Shown here piece by piece: positions 1 to 8,803 of a stretch of DNA of 64,000 nt. The position numbers and the translations under genes were made by a program. Numbering within the stretch: the first letter of the stretch is position 1; every line of letters starts with the position of its first letter. Under the pieces are notes generated by a model. It did no database searches and was not told the origin of the DNA. It saw only the letters and a program-made list of their open reading frames with translations. The stretch is from positions 8,094 through 72,093 of the forward strand of contig UQEU01000008.1 in assembly GCA_900540085.1 (NCBI GenBank), written 5' to 3'. The DNA is from an uncultured Eubacteriales bacterium (GTDB taxonomy: Bacteria > Bacillota > Clostridia > Oscillospirales > Acutalibacteraceae).

Positions 1-48
1 AACACAAACGATTTGGCAAAAAAAGAAAACGAGAAAAGCAATTCTTAA
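1..48 (+). CDS. C-terminal end of an unidentified gene (partial)
   Basis: The first frame of the plus strand is open from base 1 to a TAA at 46-48 and would encode NTNDLAKKENEKSNS. It is followed after about 40 bases by a strong hairpin and T-run, the arrangement expected at the end of a plus-strand gene. The charged, low-complexity tail gives no clue to function. It could be chance, because the fragment is so short. Confidence 0.4.
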   Translation, partial: NTNDLAKKENEKSNS

Positions 49-83
49 AAAATAAAATATTTTCATAAATAAAATATACAACA

Positions 84-128
84 AAACCACCTATTGCAAA
101 ACTATGCTTTAGGTGGTCATTTTTTTAT
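84..128. terminator. Rho-independent terminator, probably bidirectional
   Basis: The inverted repeat ACCACCTA (86-93) / TAGGTGGT (110-117) is followed on the plus strand by CATTTTTTTATTT. On the minus strand it is followed by TTTTGTTGT. It can end the partial plus-strand gene and also the convergent metallophosphoesterase gene. Confidence 0.75.
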
Positions 129-175
129 TTCAGACTGATTTTATAAACATTTCAAAATCACAATTTGTCAAAAAA

Positions 176-1246
176 TTATTTCTTTTTTGTAACTACAATA
201 TTTTCTATTTCGACATTTTGATTTTGACCATTACCGTTTATAGTAATAAGTGTACCGCCTGTTTCCAAAGCGGCATTCCACGGAATCGGAGAAGGACCTG
301 TTTTCAAACCGTATGTCATTGTTATACCATTATAATTAACGCTTGCATTATTTTCATGATCATGTCCACAGAAAATATACTTTGTGGAACCGAGTTCAAG
401 ACATTTATCAAAAAAGCCCGAATTTACAAGTGAAGTACTTGGAAGGTATGCACATTCTCCAAAACCGTATTCACTCGGTATTGAATATCTGTTTGTGCTT
501 TTATCAAACACACCGACCTTTTCAACAGCCTCTTTAAATTCAGGCAATGCAAAATGTGAAAAAGTCATTGACGGAACAATTCTGCCTGTTGCTTGTTCAA
601 TTCCTTTTACATTCCACTCATACCACGAAATTTGTTCATACCCCATCCAAACTTCACGATTTTCACCGTTTTCATATTTTACATATTCTCCGTTATCGAA
701 CATAAAAATCGAATAAACAGGAGTACCGTTTTCAGTAATATTTAAAACATAGTTTTCGCAACCATAAAGATTTGACGGCCCTTTTTCAAACAGACAATAT
801 TTCGATTCAATATATTTATCGCCTTGCCAATTTTTTGAAATTGCAGGAATTTCCGAATCGTGATTTCCAAAAACAGTCGCCCATGGAATTTTATATGAAT
901 CCATGTGATTGATAAAATTGTTTATTGAAAATCGAGAGGCAAATGCAGACAAATTATCACCGGGAAGAACAATTAAATCCGGTTGAGTTTTTTCAACGAG
1001 TGTATCCATTTCTTCATAGCAATCGCCGTTTACTGATAAATCTGACCAAAGTTGTGTATCGGTAAACATAAGTATCTTATAGTCATCTCGTGTTTTTTCC
1101 AGAGTTTGAATTTTTTGAATATCAAAAGTTTGTTTCGAACTCCATATTTCTATATGTTTTTTCCCCATAAGCGGAAAGAATAAAATTCCGACCACAATTA
1201 TTGCAATCGCCAAAAAGATTGCTGATATGCTTGTTAAAATTTTCAA
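176..1246 (-). CDS. Membrane-anchored calcineurin-like metallophosphoesterase
   Basis: This is a calcineurin-like phosphoesterase of about 356 residues. The two-metal site motifs are visible in order: FTDTQ (about 61-65), PGDN (95-98), GNHD (127-130), SHFALPEF (near 231) and CGHDHEN (near 294). A hydrophobic segment at residues 5-27 is an uncleaved signal anchor or signal peptide, so the catalytic domain should face outside. The substrate is unknown. The start is odd: the frame begins at TTG (1246) with no ribosome site, while an ideal AAGGAG lies 7 bases before an ATG at 1272 that opens a different frame and stops after nine codons. One extra base in the A6 tract just after that ATG would join them and give a typical basic signal N-terminus (MKKSKTRNILKIL). 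Either the start is TTG or the gene carries a one-base slip. It stands alone, convergent with the gene on its left. Confidence 0.85.
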   Translation of the reverse strand: MKILTSISAIFLAIAIIVVGILFFPLMGKKHIEIWSSKQTFDIQKIQTLEKTRDDYKILMFTDTQLWSDLSVNGDCYEEMDTLVEKTQPDLIVLPGDNLSAFASRFSINNFINHMDSYKIPWATVFGNHDSEIPAISKNWQGDKYIESKYCLFEKGPSNLYGCENYVLNITENGTPVYSIFMFDNGEYVKYENGENREVWMGYEQISWYEWNVKGIEQATGRIVPSMTFSHFALPEFKEAVEKVGVFDKSTNRYSIPSEYGFGECAYLPSTSLVNSGFFDKCLELGSTKYIFCGHDHENNASVNYNGITMTYGLKTGPSPIPWNAALETGGTLITINGNGQNQNVEIENIVVTKKK

Positions 1247-1354
1247 AATATTTCTTGTTTTACTTTTTTCATTTTTTTCTCCTTACGCACACCATATTTT
1301 TTTAAAATCAAGGCACAACTGTTTTTTATTGAAACAATATGCTTGACTTATACA

Positions 1355-1383
1355 ATTATACAATCTTCAGTCAACAAAAACAA
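1355..1383 (-). promoter_or_regulatory. Probable sigma-A promoter of the metallophosphoesterase gene
   Basis: Read on the minus strand, TTGTTT (1378-1383) and TATAAT (1355-1360) are separated by 17 bases. An overlapping TTGACT (1366-1371) offers a second -35 with a TATAAG -10. The transcript would have a leader of roughly 75 bases. Confidence 0.45.
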
Positions 1384-1433
1384 GTCTGCTTATGTTAATG
1401 CAAATATTCAAAACATTATAGCCTGTAAAAAAG

Positions 1434-1474
1434 AAAAAACTTTCTTCTGCAATAACTGCAAAAGAAAGTTTTTT
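1434..1474. terminator. Terminator of upp
   Basis: The inverted repeat AAAAAACTTTCTT / AAGAAAGTTTTTT has a roughly 15-base loop. It has A-runs and T-runs on both sides and sits directly after the upp stop codon. Confidence 0.8.
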
Positions 1475-1476
1475 AA

Positions 1477-2109
1477 TTATTTTGTACCGAAAATTCTGTC
1501 GCCTGCATCGCCTAAACCGGGAACGATATAGCCGTTTTCGTTCAAATGGTCATCAAGACCTGCACAATAAATGTCAACATCGGGATGTGCTTTTTTGAGT
1601 GCCTCAAGACCTTCAGGTGCTGCAATGATGCACAAAAACTTAATGCTTCTCGGATTTCTGAGTTTAATTTGAGAAATGGCGTCAATAGCCGAGCCACCTG
1701 TTGCAAGCATTGGGTCCGTTACAAAAACATCTCTCTTTTCAATATCTTTCGGAAGTTTGCAATAGTACTCAACAGGTTTCAAGGTTTCTTCGTCTCTGTA
1801 AAGACCGATATGACCTATTCTTGCGGCAGGAACGAGTGTCAAAGCACCCTCTACCATACCCAAACCTGCTCTCAAAATCGGAACAAAAGCAAGTTTTCTG
1901 CCGGAGATAACTTTACAATTAGCGATACCGCAAGGAGTTTCAACTTTTGTGTCTTCAAGAGGAAGGTCTCTTGTAGCATCGTAAATCATAAGCATAGCAA
2001 TTTCGTTTACAAGGTCACGAAATTCTTTAGTGCTTGTTTTAACATCACGAAGAATTGACAACTTGTGTTGAATAAGCGGATGGTCCATAATGATGACTTT
2101 TCTGTCCAT
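1477..2109 (-). CDS. upp: Uracil phosphoribosyltransferase
   Basis: Upp makes UMP from uracil and PRPP in the cytosol (pyrimidine salvage). The 210-residue protein has the family layout: N-terminal VIIMDHPLIQHKLSILRD, the AFVPILRAGLGM segment, the PRPP loop in VTDPMLATGGSA (usually MLATGGS) and the uracil-binding C-terminus YIVPGLGDAGDRIFGT. The start chosen is the ATG at 2109, which has AGAGG ten bases upstream. An in-frame TTG at 2127 would overlap that ribosome site and add six residues absent from the family. The gene is monocistronic between its own promoter and terminator. Confidence 0.97.
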   Translation of the reverse strand: MDRKVIIMDHPLIQHKLSILRDVKTSTKEFRDLVNEIAMLMIYDATRDLPLEDTKVETPCGIANCKVISGRKLAFVPILRAGLGMVEGALTLVPAARIGHIGLYRDEETLKPVEYYCKLPKDIEKRDVFVTDPMLATGGSAIDAISQIKLRNPRSIKFLCIIAAPEGLEALKKAHPDVDIYCAGLDDHLNENGYIVPGLGDAGDRIFGTK

Positions 2110-2151
2110 ATTAAATATACCTCTCAATAATATATTGATTTAACCTTATTA

Positions 2152-2180
2152 ATTATATCACTATTTGCAGTTTCTTGCAA
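2152..2180 (-). promoter_or_regulatory. Sigma-A promoter of upp
   Basis: On the minus strand TTGCAA (2175-2180) is followed after exactly 17 bases by a perfect TATAAT (2152-2157). The upp ATG lies about 43 bases below the -10. Confidence 0.75.
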
Positions 2181-2219
2181 TATCATATACCAAATGTAAT
2201 TGTTTTGTAGTATAAAGAA

Positions 2220-2251
2220 AAAACAGACGATATCAAAAAGATTTCGTCTGT
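2220..2251 (-). terminator. Terminator of the Dlt-like operon
   Basis: On the minus strand the stem ACAGACGA / TCGTCTGT (2223-2251) is followed by TTTTTTCTTT. It lies 22 bases after the stop of the last SGNH gene. Confidence 0.85.
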
Positions 2252-2272
2252 ATGATTTAATTTATTAAAATA

Positions 2273-3250
2273 TCAATTTATCTGTTTTGTTTCTTTCAAA
2301 TACTTATACCAAGCCTTATTCCAAGAATCATATCTTGCATCTCCTCTGTGGTCTTTAAGTTCACAGTTTTTATCAAAATAATCGCCGATATAAGCAGTTG
2401 TTTTTAAAGCACCGTTAAAATTGAGATGGTCGCCTTTATCCGCAGAGTCATTGCTCCAATCCATTCCTATTTTATCAGCAAATAAATTCATATCCAAATA
2501 AACGAGATTGTTGTTTTCAGCGTAAAACTCAATGGCATTATGCTTTTCGTATGTCCAATTCTTCGGAGCAGGTGCACTGTACAAAATCAATTCACTTCCG
2601 TTTTGTCTGCACAACTGAACAATTTTATTCAGATAAGTGATATTTATACTCGGAATTGACTCTTTTTTATTTGAACGGTGCATCCATTCTTCACCGTTGT
2701 ATGCTTTTAAAACAGGTCGATAGTCAAAACCTTTAAGATGATTTGTTTCTTTTTCAGACTCATTTCTCATCTCAATATATTTTATATCAAAAGAGTTCAA
2801 AATATTGTTGTTCATTTTAAAAGGAGTTGCAATTCTTCCAAACCATGTTTTAATTGTCAACTGCACCTCTTTGAACTTATTTCCTGTTTTTCTGAAAATA
2901 GCGTTTGCTTCAAACAGAATAACTTTCGGTTTTTGAGACATATATATATTGTCAAGATTTGAGTAAATATCTTGAATTTTCATAGCAGGCACGCCGCTTA
3001 CATAGCCTGTATATCCATACCTGTTAAAAATTTCCATAGGCGATACACTTGTATATGTTTCGCTGTCGCCTATTACCAAAAAATCTACCGTATTCGGTTT
3101 TTCGCTGAAAATTCCGTCTGCCACTTCAGAAGTCATCAAACTTTTATGTGCATCGGGGAAAAGTTTAGGCGCAATAAAAAGTCCCGTACCTGTTATAAAC
3201 AAAACAATAGCCAAAGTCACAGCCAATATTTTTACAACTCTTTCGGTCAT
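2273..3250 (-). CDS. DltD-like SGNH protein, copy 2
   Basis: This 325-residue protein has an N-terminal membrane segment (residues 8-27) and an extracytoplasmic SGNH-type domain. The nucleophile block is IGDSET (60-65) and the catalytic Asp-His pair is probably in KGDHLNFNG near residue 275. It is a close paralogue of the gene upstream: the stretch around VDFLVIGDSE and YTSVSPMEIFN is nearly identical. In Dlt and alginate-type systems an SGNH partner works with the MBOAT protein to place an acyl group on a surface polymer; that role is inferred from position and fold. It is the last gene of the operon, 19 bases after its paralogue. An AlgX-like or other O-acyltransferase role is also possible. 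Confidence 0.8.
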   Translation of the reverse strand: MTERVVKILAVTLAIVLFITGTGLFIAPKLFPDAHKSLMTSEVADGIFSEKPNTVDFLVIGDSETYTSVSPMEIFNRYGYTGYVSGVPAMKIQDIYSNLDNIYMSQKPKVILFEANAIFRKTGNKFKEVQLTIKTWFGRIATPFKMNNNILNSFDIKYIEMRNESEKETNHLKGFDYRPVLKAYNGEEWMHRSNKKESIPSINITYLNKIVQLCRQNGSELILYSAPAPKNWTYEKHNAIEFYAENNNLVYLDMNLFADKIGMDWSNDSADKGDHLNFNGALKTTAYIGDYFDKNCELKDHRGDARYDSWNKAWYKYLKETKQIN

Positions 3251-3269
3251 TTTTAAGCGCCTCCAATCT

Positions 3270-4244
3270 TTACTTCATTTGTTTGGTTGCTTTTAAGTAG
3301 TTATACCAATTATCATTCCACGAATCGTACAAATTATCACCACGATGGTCTTCAAGACTGCAATTATTGTGAAGCCAATCTCCTATATATGCAGTTGTTT
3401 TTTTACAACCCGTAAAATTCAAATGGTCGCCGTTATCCCAAGAATCTTTTGTCCAATCAATGCCTATTTCATCAACTTTCAAATTCATATCAATATACGC
3501 AAAACCGTTTTGTTCGGCGTATTTTTCAACAGCATTGTGCTTTTGATAGTTCCAGTTTTTAGGAGCCGGAGCATTGTATAAAACAAGTTGTGAGCCCTTT
3601 TCTTTGCAAAGACTTGTAATTTTTTCAAGATAAGTTTTATTAATCTTATGCATTGCTTTTGATTTTTTTGTACTGTGCATCCACGGTTTGCCCTTATATG
3701 GTTTTACACGAGTACGGTAGTCAAAGCCTTTAAGCGGGTCTTTTTTGTCATCATAACATTTTTCATCACTGACTGCATTTTGAATCATATTTTTCCATCT
3801 GTTATGATTTTCAAAAATCGGAAAAGCTCTTTTAAGCCAACCTTCAGCAGTCAACTGCATTTGTTTCATATCTCCGCTGTGATATCTGAAAACAGCGTTG
3901 CATTCCAACAATACAACTTTTGGTTGCTGTACTTTGTATATATCCTTCAAGTTATAATAAATATCCTGAATTCTCATACCCGGCACGCCGCTTACAAAAC
4001 CTGTATAGCCGTACTTATTGAAGATTTCCATAGGCGATACCGATGTATAACTTTCACTGTCGCCTATTACCAAAAAGTCAACCGTGTTTTTTTCTTCGTT
4101 ATATATACCCTTTGAAACCTTTTCGGTCGGCAAAGTTGTATCAATATCGTTTGCATACTTAGGTACAAAAAGATAGCCTAAACCGGTTATTATTAAAACA
4201 AATGTCAATGCAAATGATAACGGTTTCATTATTTTTGAAAACAT
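3270..4244 (-). CDS. DltD-like SGNH protein, copy 1
   Basis: This 324-residue protein is built like its downstream paralogue: a membrane anchor at about 8-28, then IGDSES (60-65) as the SGNH nucleophile block and NGDHLNFTG near 275 as the probable Asp-His end of the catalytic triad. The two share an ending with SLEDHRGD / ELKDHRGD and YDSWN. It follows the MBOAT gene by 15 bases. DltD proteins assist acyl transfer from the MBOAT channel to teichoic acid; here the acceptor polymer is unknown. Two adjacent copies, both with intact triad motifs, suggest two acceptor sites or a transfer relay rather than a decaying duplicate. Confidence 0.8.
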   Translation of the reverse strand: MFSKIMKPLSFALTFVLIITGLGYLFVPKYANDIDTTLPTEKVSKGIYNEEKNTVDFLVIGDSESYTSVSPMEIFNKYGYTGFVSGVPGMRIQDIYYNLKDIYKVQQPKVVLLECNAVFRYHSGDMKQMQLTAEGWLKRAFPIFENHNRWKNMIQNAVSDEKCYDDKKDPLKGFDYRTRVKPYKGKPWMHSTKKSKAMHKINKTYLEKITSLCKEKGSQLVLYNAPAPKNWNYQKHNAVEKYAEQNGFAYIDMNLKVDEIGIDWTKDSWDNGDHLNFTGCKKTTAYIGDWLHNNCSLEDHRGDNLYDSWNDNWYNYLKATKQMK

Positions 4245-4259
4245 TTTTGTACCTCCTTT

Positions 4260-5852
4260 TTAAAATCCTGCATAAATCGGGTCAACAGGAGCATAAGCAC
4301 CGCTGTAAGCACCGAAAATAACGATTGAAAGAATTAACAGCATATATACTGAAAACTGAACTGCAAAATTCTTATGGTCGAGTTTTTCTCTGATGGAAAT
4401 ACCTTTTTCGTGAATAATTCCGACAGCCAATACAACGAAAAATCCGACGATACAAACTGCATAATCGTAAACGCTGAAAGGTATTGCCGACAAAGTTCCG
4501 TCTGTAAATACAGAAAAACTGAAATTTGTGAAAATAGATTTAAACATACTGATTGCAGTAAGCATTCTCGGTGCTCTGAAGAACAGTTCGCCGACAAATA
4601 TAATAACGAGCGTTTTCGTTACCTGCAACGCTTTAAAGCCCCAAGATTCTCTGTTTATTTTTAACTTTTCAGTCATCTTGAAACTGTACGGTTCAAAAAT
4701 ATTTTCAAGTAAAATGATAACAAAATAGTAAAGTCCGTAGAAAATGTAAGTCCATCCCGTACCGTGCCAAAAGCCGTTGCATATCCACACACCGAATAAA
4801 GCAAATGCTGACGGTATCACTTGACCGAAATGGTTTTTAAAACGCTTTCTTGACTTTTTACCGACATTCTTAACAAACTTGGTAAGTGAAATCGGATAGA
4901 AAATATAGTCTCTGAAAAATGCACCGAGTGTAATGTGCCATCTACGCCAAAACTCTGACGCAGAACGAGAGAAAAACGGTTGACGGAAGTTTTCGGGAAT
5001 TGTAATACCGAACATCTGTCCGATACCGATAGTCATATCTATACAACCCGAGAACTCCATATAGAGTTGATATGTATAGCTGACTGCACCGAGTATGATA
5101 ACAAGTCCGCCGTATTTTTCACTGTGGCCGAATATTTCTGCTACCAAAACATTAAGTCTGTCTGCAATGATGATTTTTTTGAACAAGCCCCACAAAACTC
5201 TGATAAATCCGTCTTGAAGATTTTTAAATTTGAGAGGTCTGCCTGCATAGAGGTCGTCTGCCGTCTGTGAATAGCGACAAATGGGACCTTCCATAATAAT
5301 GGGGAAAAATGACATATAAAGAGCAAGTCTGCCTAAGTTTTTATCTGCCGAAATTTTTCCGCCGTAAACATCTGTTAAATATGAAACTGCCTGAAGGGAA
5401 TAGAAAGATATTCCGATAGGAGTAAACAATTTCAAGTGTGGGAGAGATGCATTTATATTAAGTGCATCAAACAAAAGATTGAAATTGTGTCCGAAGAAAT
5501 TATAGTATTTCAAAAAGGCAAGAATACCTATATTGATTATAATACCTGTCCAAAGCAAAAATCTTTTTTGTCTTGTAAATGATTTCTTTAAAGAATCTTT
5601 ATCCGCTTTACTTTCGGCCGATTTTCTTTTTAATTTATAATTTGCTTTGCACTTATCAAGCAGTAATGCAATGGCATAAATACTGACAGTTGAAATAAGA
5701 ATAAAAACAATTAACTTTCCGCTGAAAAGAAAGAAAAAAAGATAACTGAAAGCAAGTAATTCAACCCACCTGTATCGCTTCGGCACTACTTGGTAGAGTA
5801 AAAGCGACACAGGTAAAAAAGCGCATAAAAACAGTATTGAATTATACGCCAT
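4260..5852 (-). CDS. MBOAT-family membrane O-acyltransferase (DltB/AlgI-like)
   Basis: This 530-residue polytopic membrane protein has the signatures of the DltB/AlgI family. FWRRWHITLG near residue 304 carries a conserved histidine and NGFWHGTGW near 360 carries the catalytic histidine; PENFRQPFFSRS and FRDYIFYPI are also family blocks. These enzymes pass an acyl group from an intracellular carrier across the membrane to an outside polymer. The ATG directly abuts the stop of the carrier-protein gene, and the SGNH partners follow, so it is the transfer channel of this operon. AlgI-like acetylation is an alternative, but the linked adenylation enzyme and carrier favour a carrier-bound aminoacyl donor. 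Confidence 0.92.
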   Translation of the reverse strand: MAYNSILFLCAFLPVSLLLYQVVPKRYRWVELLAFSYLFFFLFSGKLIVFILISTVSIYAIALLLDKCKANYKLKRKSAESKADKDSLKKSFTRQKRFLLWTGIIINIGILAFLKYYNFFGHNFNLLFDALNINASLPHLKLFTPIGISFYSLQAVSYLTDVYGGKISADKNLGRLALYMSFFPIIMEGPICRYSQTADDLYAGRPLKFKNLQDGFIRVLWGLFKKIIIADRLNVLVAEIFGHSEKYGGLVIILGAVSYTYQLYMEFSGCIDMTIGIGQMFGITIPENFRQPFFSRSASEFWRRWHITLGAFFRDYIFYPISLTKFVKNVGKKSRKRFKNHFGQVIPSAFALFGVWICNGFWHGTGWTYIFYGLYYFVIILLENIFEPYSFKMTEKLKINRESWGFKALQVTKTLVIIFVGELFFRAPRMLTAISMFKSIFTNFSFSVFTDGTLSAIPFSVYDYAVCIVGFFVVLAVGIIHEKGISIREKLDHKNFAVQFSVYMLLILSIVIFGAYSGAYAPVDPIYAGF

Positions 5853-6083
5853 TTAGTTCTCCTCTTGAAGTTTTTGAATCATGCTCCAAAGAGCTTTTGC
5901 TGAGTTGAAGTTTTCCGGAACAAGATATACGGGTGTGATTTCAATATCAAACGCATCTTCAAGTTCTGATACGAGTGAAAGTATTGAAAATGAATCAAGG
6001 ATTGCATTGTCAATGAGTTTATCCTCATTTTCGTAGTCAACGCCCGGTTTGATGTCCTCTAAGATTTCTAAAAGTTCTTCCAT
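5853..6083 (-). CDS. Acyl/aminoacyl carrier protein (DltC-like)
   Basis: This 76-residue acidic protein is the size of DltC. The phosphopantetheine attachment serine is in ILDSFSIL (residues about 29-36), matching the carrier-protein DSL-type motif with Phe in place of Leu. It is preceded by a good AAGGAG ribosome site and lies between the decarboxylase gene (25 bases away) and the MBOAT gene (no gap). It should carry the amino acid activated by the adenylation enzyme and present it to the decarboxylase and/or the MBOAT channel. Confidence 0.92.
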   Translation of the reverse strand: MEELLEILEDIKPGVDYENEDKLIDNAILDSFSILSLVSELEDAFDIEITPVYLVPENFNSAKALWSMIQKLQEEN

Positions 6084-6108
6084 TTTGAATTTCTCCTTTT
6101 TTCCTTAA

Positions 6109-7287
6109 TTATTTTTGAAAGTAATTTATGATATCGGTTGCATAGTGTGTTCTTGCAACACGGTAACCATCTTTTTGTGAATATACAATGATTTGAGGTA
6201 AATCTCTGCTGAGTAAAAGTGAAATACCTTCTGTTGAAGAGTAAGCACCTGTTTTCTTAAACACAAGCGTATCTCCAAGTTTAAGATTTTTAAACGGATA
6301 TGCTTTAACAAGCACATCGTTTACAGTACAAAGGCTTCCGCAGATTGACCAATTTTTTTCGTCTGCGTCTTTATCTTCTTCAAGATGAACAATAGGAGGC
6401 ATTTTCATAGCCATCATCTGTCCGTAATAATTAACATGATGCACACCACCGTCAATTATACAGTACGGCTGCGATTTATTTACTTTTTCATCTACTACTT
6501 TTGTAAAATAATATCCACAGTATGCGGCAATGTATCTGCCCATTTCAAGCACGATTTCGCCTTTGAACTGCATTTCTTTGATAGCGTTGCAAAGTGCTTC
6601 AAGCATCTCGTCTTCAACATTTTCTTCGCCGTCAAAATAGCAAATCGGAAGACCCGGACCGTACTCGATTTTTTCTGCTTCAAAGCCGTACTTTTCTTTA
6701 AGTTCTATAACTAAAGCGTCTGTTTTTCTGATTTCTCTTTCAATTTTTGAAGCAGGCTTTTTTTGAGTACCTGTAAAATACTGCACGCCCTCAATATGAA
6801 TATACGGGTGGTTTTCTCTGTCTGCAACAATACTTTCAAGAACAGACTTGTCCATACCAAACTGATTGCCATTTGAAAGACGGAGCAAAACTTTAATATT
6901 CATTTTGTTTTCAGCAGCGTATTCGGAAAGTAAAACCCACTGATTATATGATTCAACAGTATATACGCCGTCTGTTTTATATGTGTCAAGAGCATAGTGA
7001 ATGTCGTCTTTGTTCTTATACACGCCCGACATTACAATCTTTTCCATCGGGATATTTGCTCTTTCGCAAATTCTGAATTCACCCGGAGAACAAACTTCAA
7101 AACAATCAACTGTATCTAAAATTTCTGCTATGATGAAAGGATTGGCTTTCATGGCGTAGCAAACTTTTGCGGTTGACTGCAAAGCGTCTTTAATCTTTTT
7201 TACCTGAGCGTTTAAAACATCGCTGTCAAACACATAAAAAGGCGTTTTAAACTTTGACGCTGCTTCTTTCATTTGTAATTCATTCAT
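6109..7287 (-). CDS. PLP fold-type III amino-acid decarboxylase (Orn/DAP/Arg family 2)
   Basis: This 392-residue enzyme belongs to the alanine-racemase-fold decarboxylases. The PLP lysine is in CYAMKANP (Lys47); EMGRYIAAYCGYY near 250 binds the cofactor phosphate; ICGSLCTVNDVL supplies the substrate Cys-Asp pair; GAYSS supplies the C-terminal tyrosine. All key positions are present, so it should be active. Its start overlaps the stop of the adenylation gene by one base and the carrier-protein gene follows, so it very likely works on the same substrate. In butirosin synthesis BtrK, a member of this family, decarboxylates a glutamyl group bound to a carrier protein; a similar act here is inference. 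Free lysine/DAP decarboxylation or epimerisation is the alternative. Confidence 0.88.
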   Translation of the reverse strand: MNELQMKEAASKFKTPFYVFDSDVLNAQVKKIKDALQSTAKVCYAMKANPFIIAEILDTVDCFEVCSPGEFRICERANIPMEKIVMSGVYKNKDDIHYALDTYKTDGVYTVESYNQWVLLSEYAAENKMNIKVLLRLSNGNQFGMDKSVLESIVADRENHPYIHIEGVQYFTGTQKKPASKIEREIRKTDALVIELKEKYGFEAEKIEYGPGLPICYFDGEENVEDEMLEALCNAIKEMQFKGEIVLEMGRYIAAYCGYYFTKVVDEKVNKSQPYCIIDGGVHHVNYYGQMMAMKMPPIVHLEEDKDADEKNWSICGSLCTVNDVLVKAYPFKNLKLGDTLVFKKTGAYSSTEGISLLLSRDLPQIIVYSQKDGYRVARTHYATDIINYFQK

Positions 7288-8801
7288 TATCTTCTACCTC
7301 CGCAACTTGCAAGTAACAGTTTTCTGTCAATCTTGCCGTTTTGAGTAAGCGGCATTTCATCAATTTGATTAAACACATTCGGAATCATAAATACAGGAAG
7401 TTTTTCCGAAAGGTAAGTGTGTATTGATTCTTTATCTGCCTCGCCTACATAGAAAGCAACTATTTTGTTTCTCTTTGTATCAAAAACACAACAAGCTCTT
7501 GTTACACCGTTGCAGCCGTTGATAGCCGCCTCGATTTCTTCAAGTTCAATTCTGTGTCCCATATGTTTGATTTGGAAGTCTTTTCTTCCTGCAAAACAAA
7601 GTTCGCCGTCTGCGTTATAATAAGCGAGGTCGCCTGTTCTGTAAATAGTTTCAAGATACGATTTATTAAGCGGATTTTGAACAAACGCTTTTGCAGTTTG
7701 CTCTGCGTTATTGTAATAACCAAGTGCAAGAGCAGTACCTGAAACACAAAGTTCGCCCGGTTCATCGGGATTTGTAACTTCTTTATCATCATCGTCAAGT
7801 AAAAAGACTTTTTCGTTCGGGAATGGCTGACCGATAGGAAGAACATCGCCCTTTTCAAAATCTCTGTCAATACGATAATATGTACAGTTACAGGTAATTT
7901 CGGTCGGTCCGTAAAGATTTACATAGTCAACATTCGGCAAATACTTTTTCCACTGATTTAAGTGTTTTATCGGCATTGCTTCACCGCTGAAAAGCACCTT
8001 ATTAATATCGGTCGGAATTTTATATGTGAATCCTTTAAGCGTTGTAATCATGCAAAGTGCCGAAACTGCCCATATAAGAGTTGTAACTTTTCTTTCGCAA
8101 AGATAGTCAAGAAGCTGCATTGGAATTGAAAACAGCTTTTTAGGAATTACAACCATTGTTGCACCTGTTTTAAATGTCGAGTAAATATCTTTAACCGAAA
8201 CATCAAAGTCAAACGGTGCTTGGTTACCGATTATATCATTTTCGGTAATATTAAACAAGTCTGTAAAATATTCCATAAAATCAATTACAGAACGATGACC
8301 TACAAGTACGCCTTTCGGAACACCTGTTGAACCTGAAGTAAAGTTACAGTAAAGTGGGTCAATATCCTGTGACTGACTGCGAATTGCAGAAAGTTTTTCG
8401 TTGTCGATTTCGCCGTTCATTAAATCTTCAAGGTAAGCAACCTTTCCGTTATACTCACACTCGCCGAGTTTTTCTGCATACTCAGGAGTTGTTATAAGGT
8501 AATCGGCACCTGAAACGCTTAAAATCTGATTTATTCTTACTGTCGGATGTTCAGGATTAATCATTACATAGAAACAACCTGCGTAAACTATACCCATAAA
8601 AGCGGCAAGAGCATCTGCACTCTTTTCCATAAATACAACTATCGGCTTTCTCACGCTTTGTTTTTTTGCTATTTCGCTGCCTATTGTTTTTGAAATGTCA
8701 ACAAACTGCGAATATGTATAGCCTTTTTCAACATCTTCAACAACTATCTTATCACTGTGAGTTTTTGCTGAATTTTCAAGAAACTCCAAAACATTTGTCA
8801 T
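7287..8801 (-). CDS. Amino acid adenylation enzyme (DltA-like carrier-protein ligase)
   Basis: This 504-residue stand-alone adenylation enzyme would activate an amino acid with ATP and load it on the neighbouring carrier protein. Visible core motifs are TSGSTGVPKG (155-164), FDFDVSVKD (197-205, whose Asp binds the alpha-amino group in DltA and NRPS domains), NLYGPTE (near 300), YRTGD (near 388) and NGKIDRK (488-494, the catalytic Lys). Length and order match D-alanine-carrier ligases. Because a decarboxylase follows in the operon, the substrate may be a dicarboxylic or basic amino acid rather than D-alanine; the specificity pocket cannot be read by eye. The histidine kinase gene ends two bases before it. 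Confidence 0.9.
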   Translation of the reverse strand: MTNVLEFLENSAKTHSDKIVVEDVEKGYTYSQFVDISKTIGSEIAKKQSVRKPIVVFMEKSADALAAFMGIVYAGCFYVMINPEHPTVRINQILSVSGADYLITTPEYAEKLGECEYNGKVAYLEDLMNGEIDNEKLSAIRSQSQDIDPLYCNFTSGSTGVPKGVLVGHRSVIDFMEYFTDLFNITENDIIGNQAPFDFDVSVKDIYSTFKTGATMVVIPKKLFSIPMQLLDYLCERKVTTLIWAVSALCMITTLKGFTYKIPTDINKVLFSGEAMPIKHLNQWKKYLPNVDYVNLYGPTEITCNCTYYRIDRDFEKGDVLPIGQPFPNEKVFLLDDDDKEVTNPDEPGELCVSGTALALGYYNNAEQTAKAFVQNPLNKSYLETIYRTGDLAYYNADGELCFAGRKDFQIKHMGHRIELEEIEAAINGCNGVTRACCVFDTKRNKIVAFYVGEADKESIHTYLSEKLPVFMIPNVFNQIDEMPLTQNGKIDRKLLLASCGGRR

Positions 8802-8803
8802 AC

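Noticed and set aside
2273..8801. Ordinary dltXABCD operon
   Set aside because: A decarboxylase interrupts the core, DltD is duplicated and no DltX-like small membrane protein was found before the adenylation gene.
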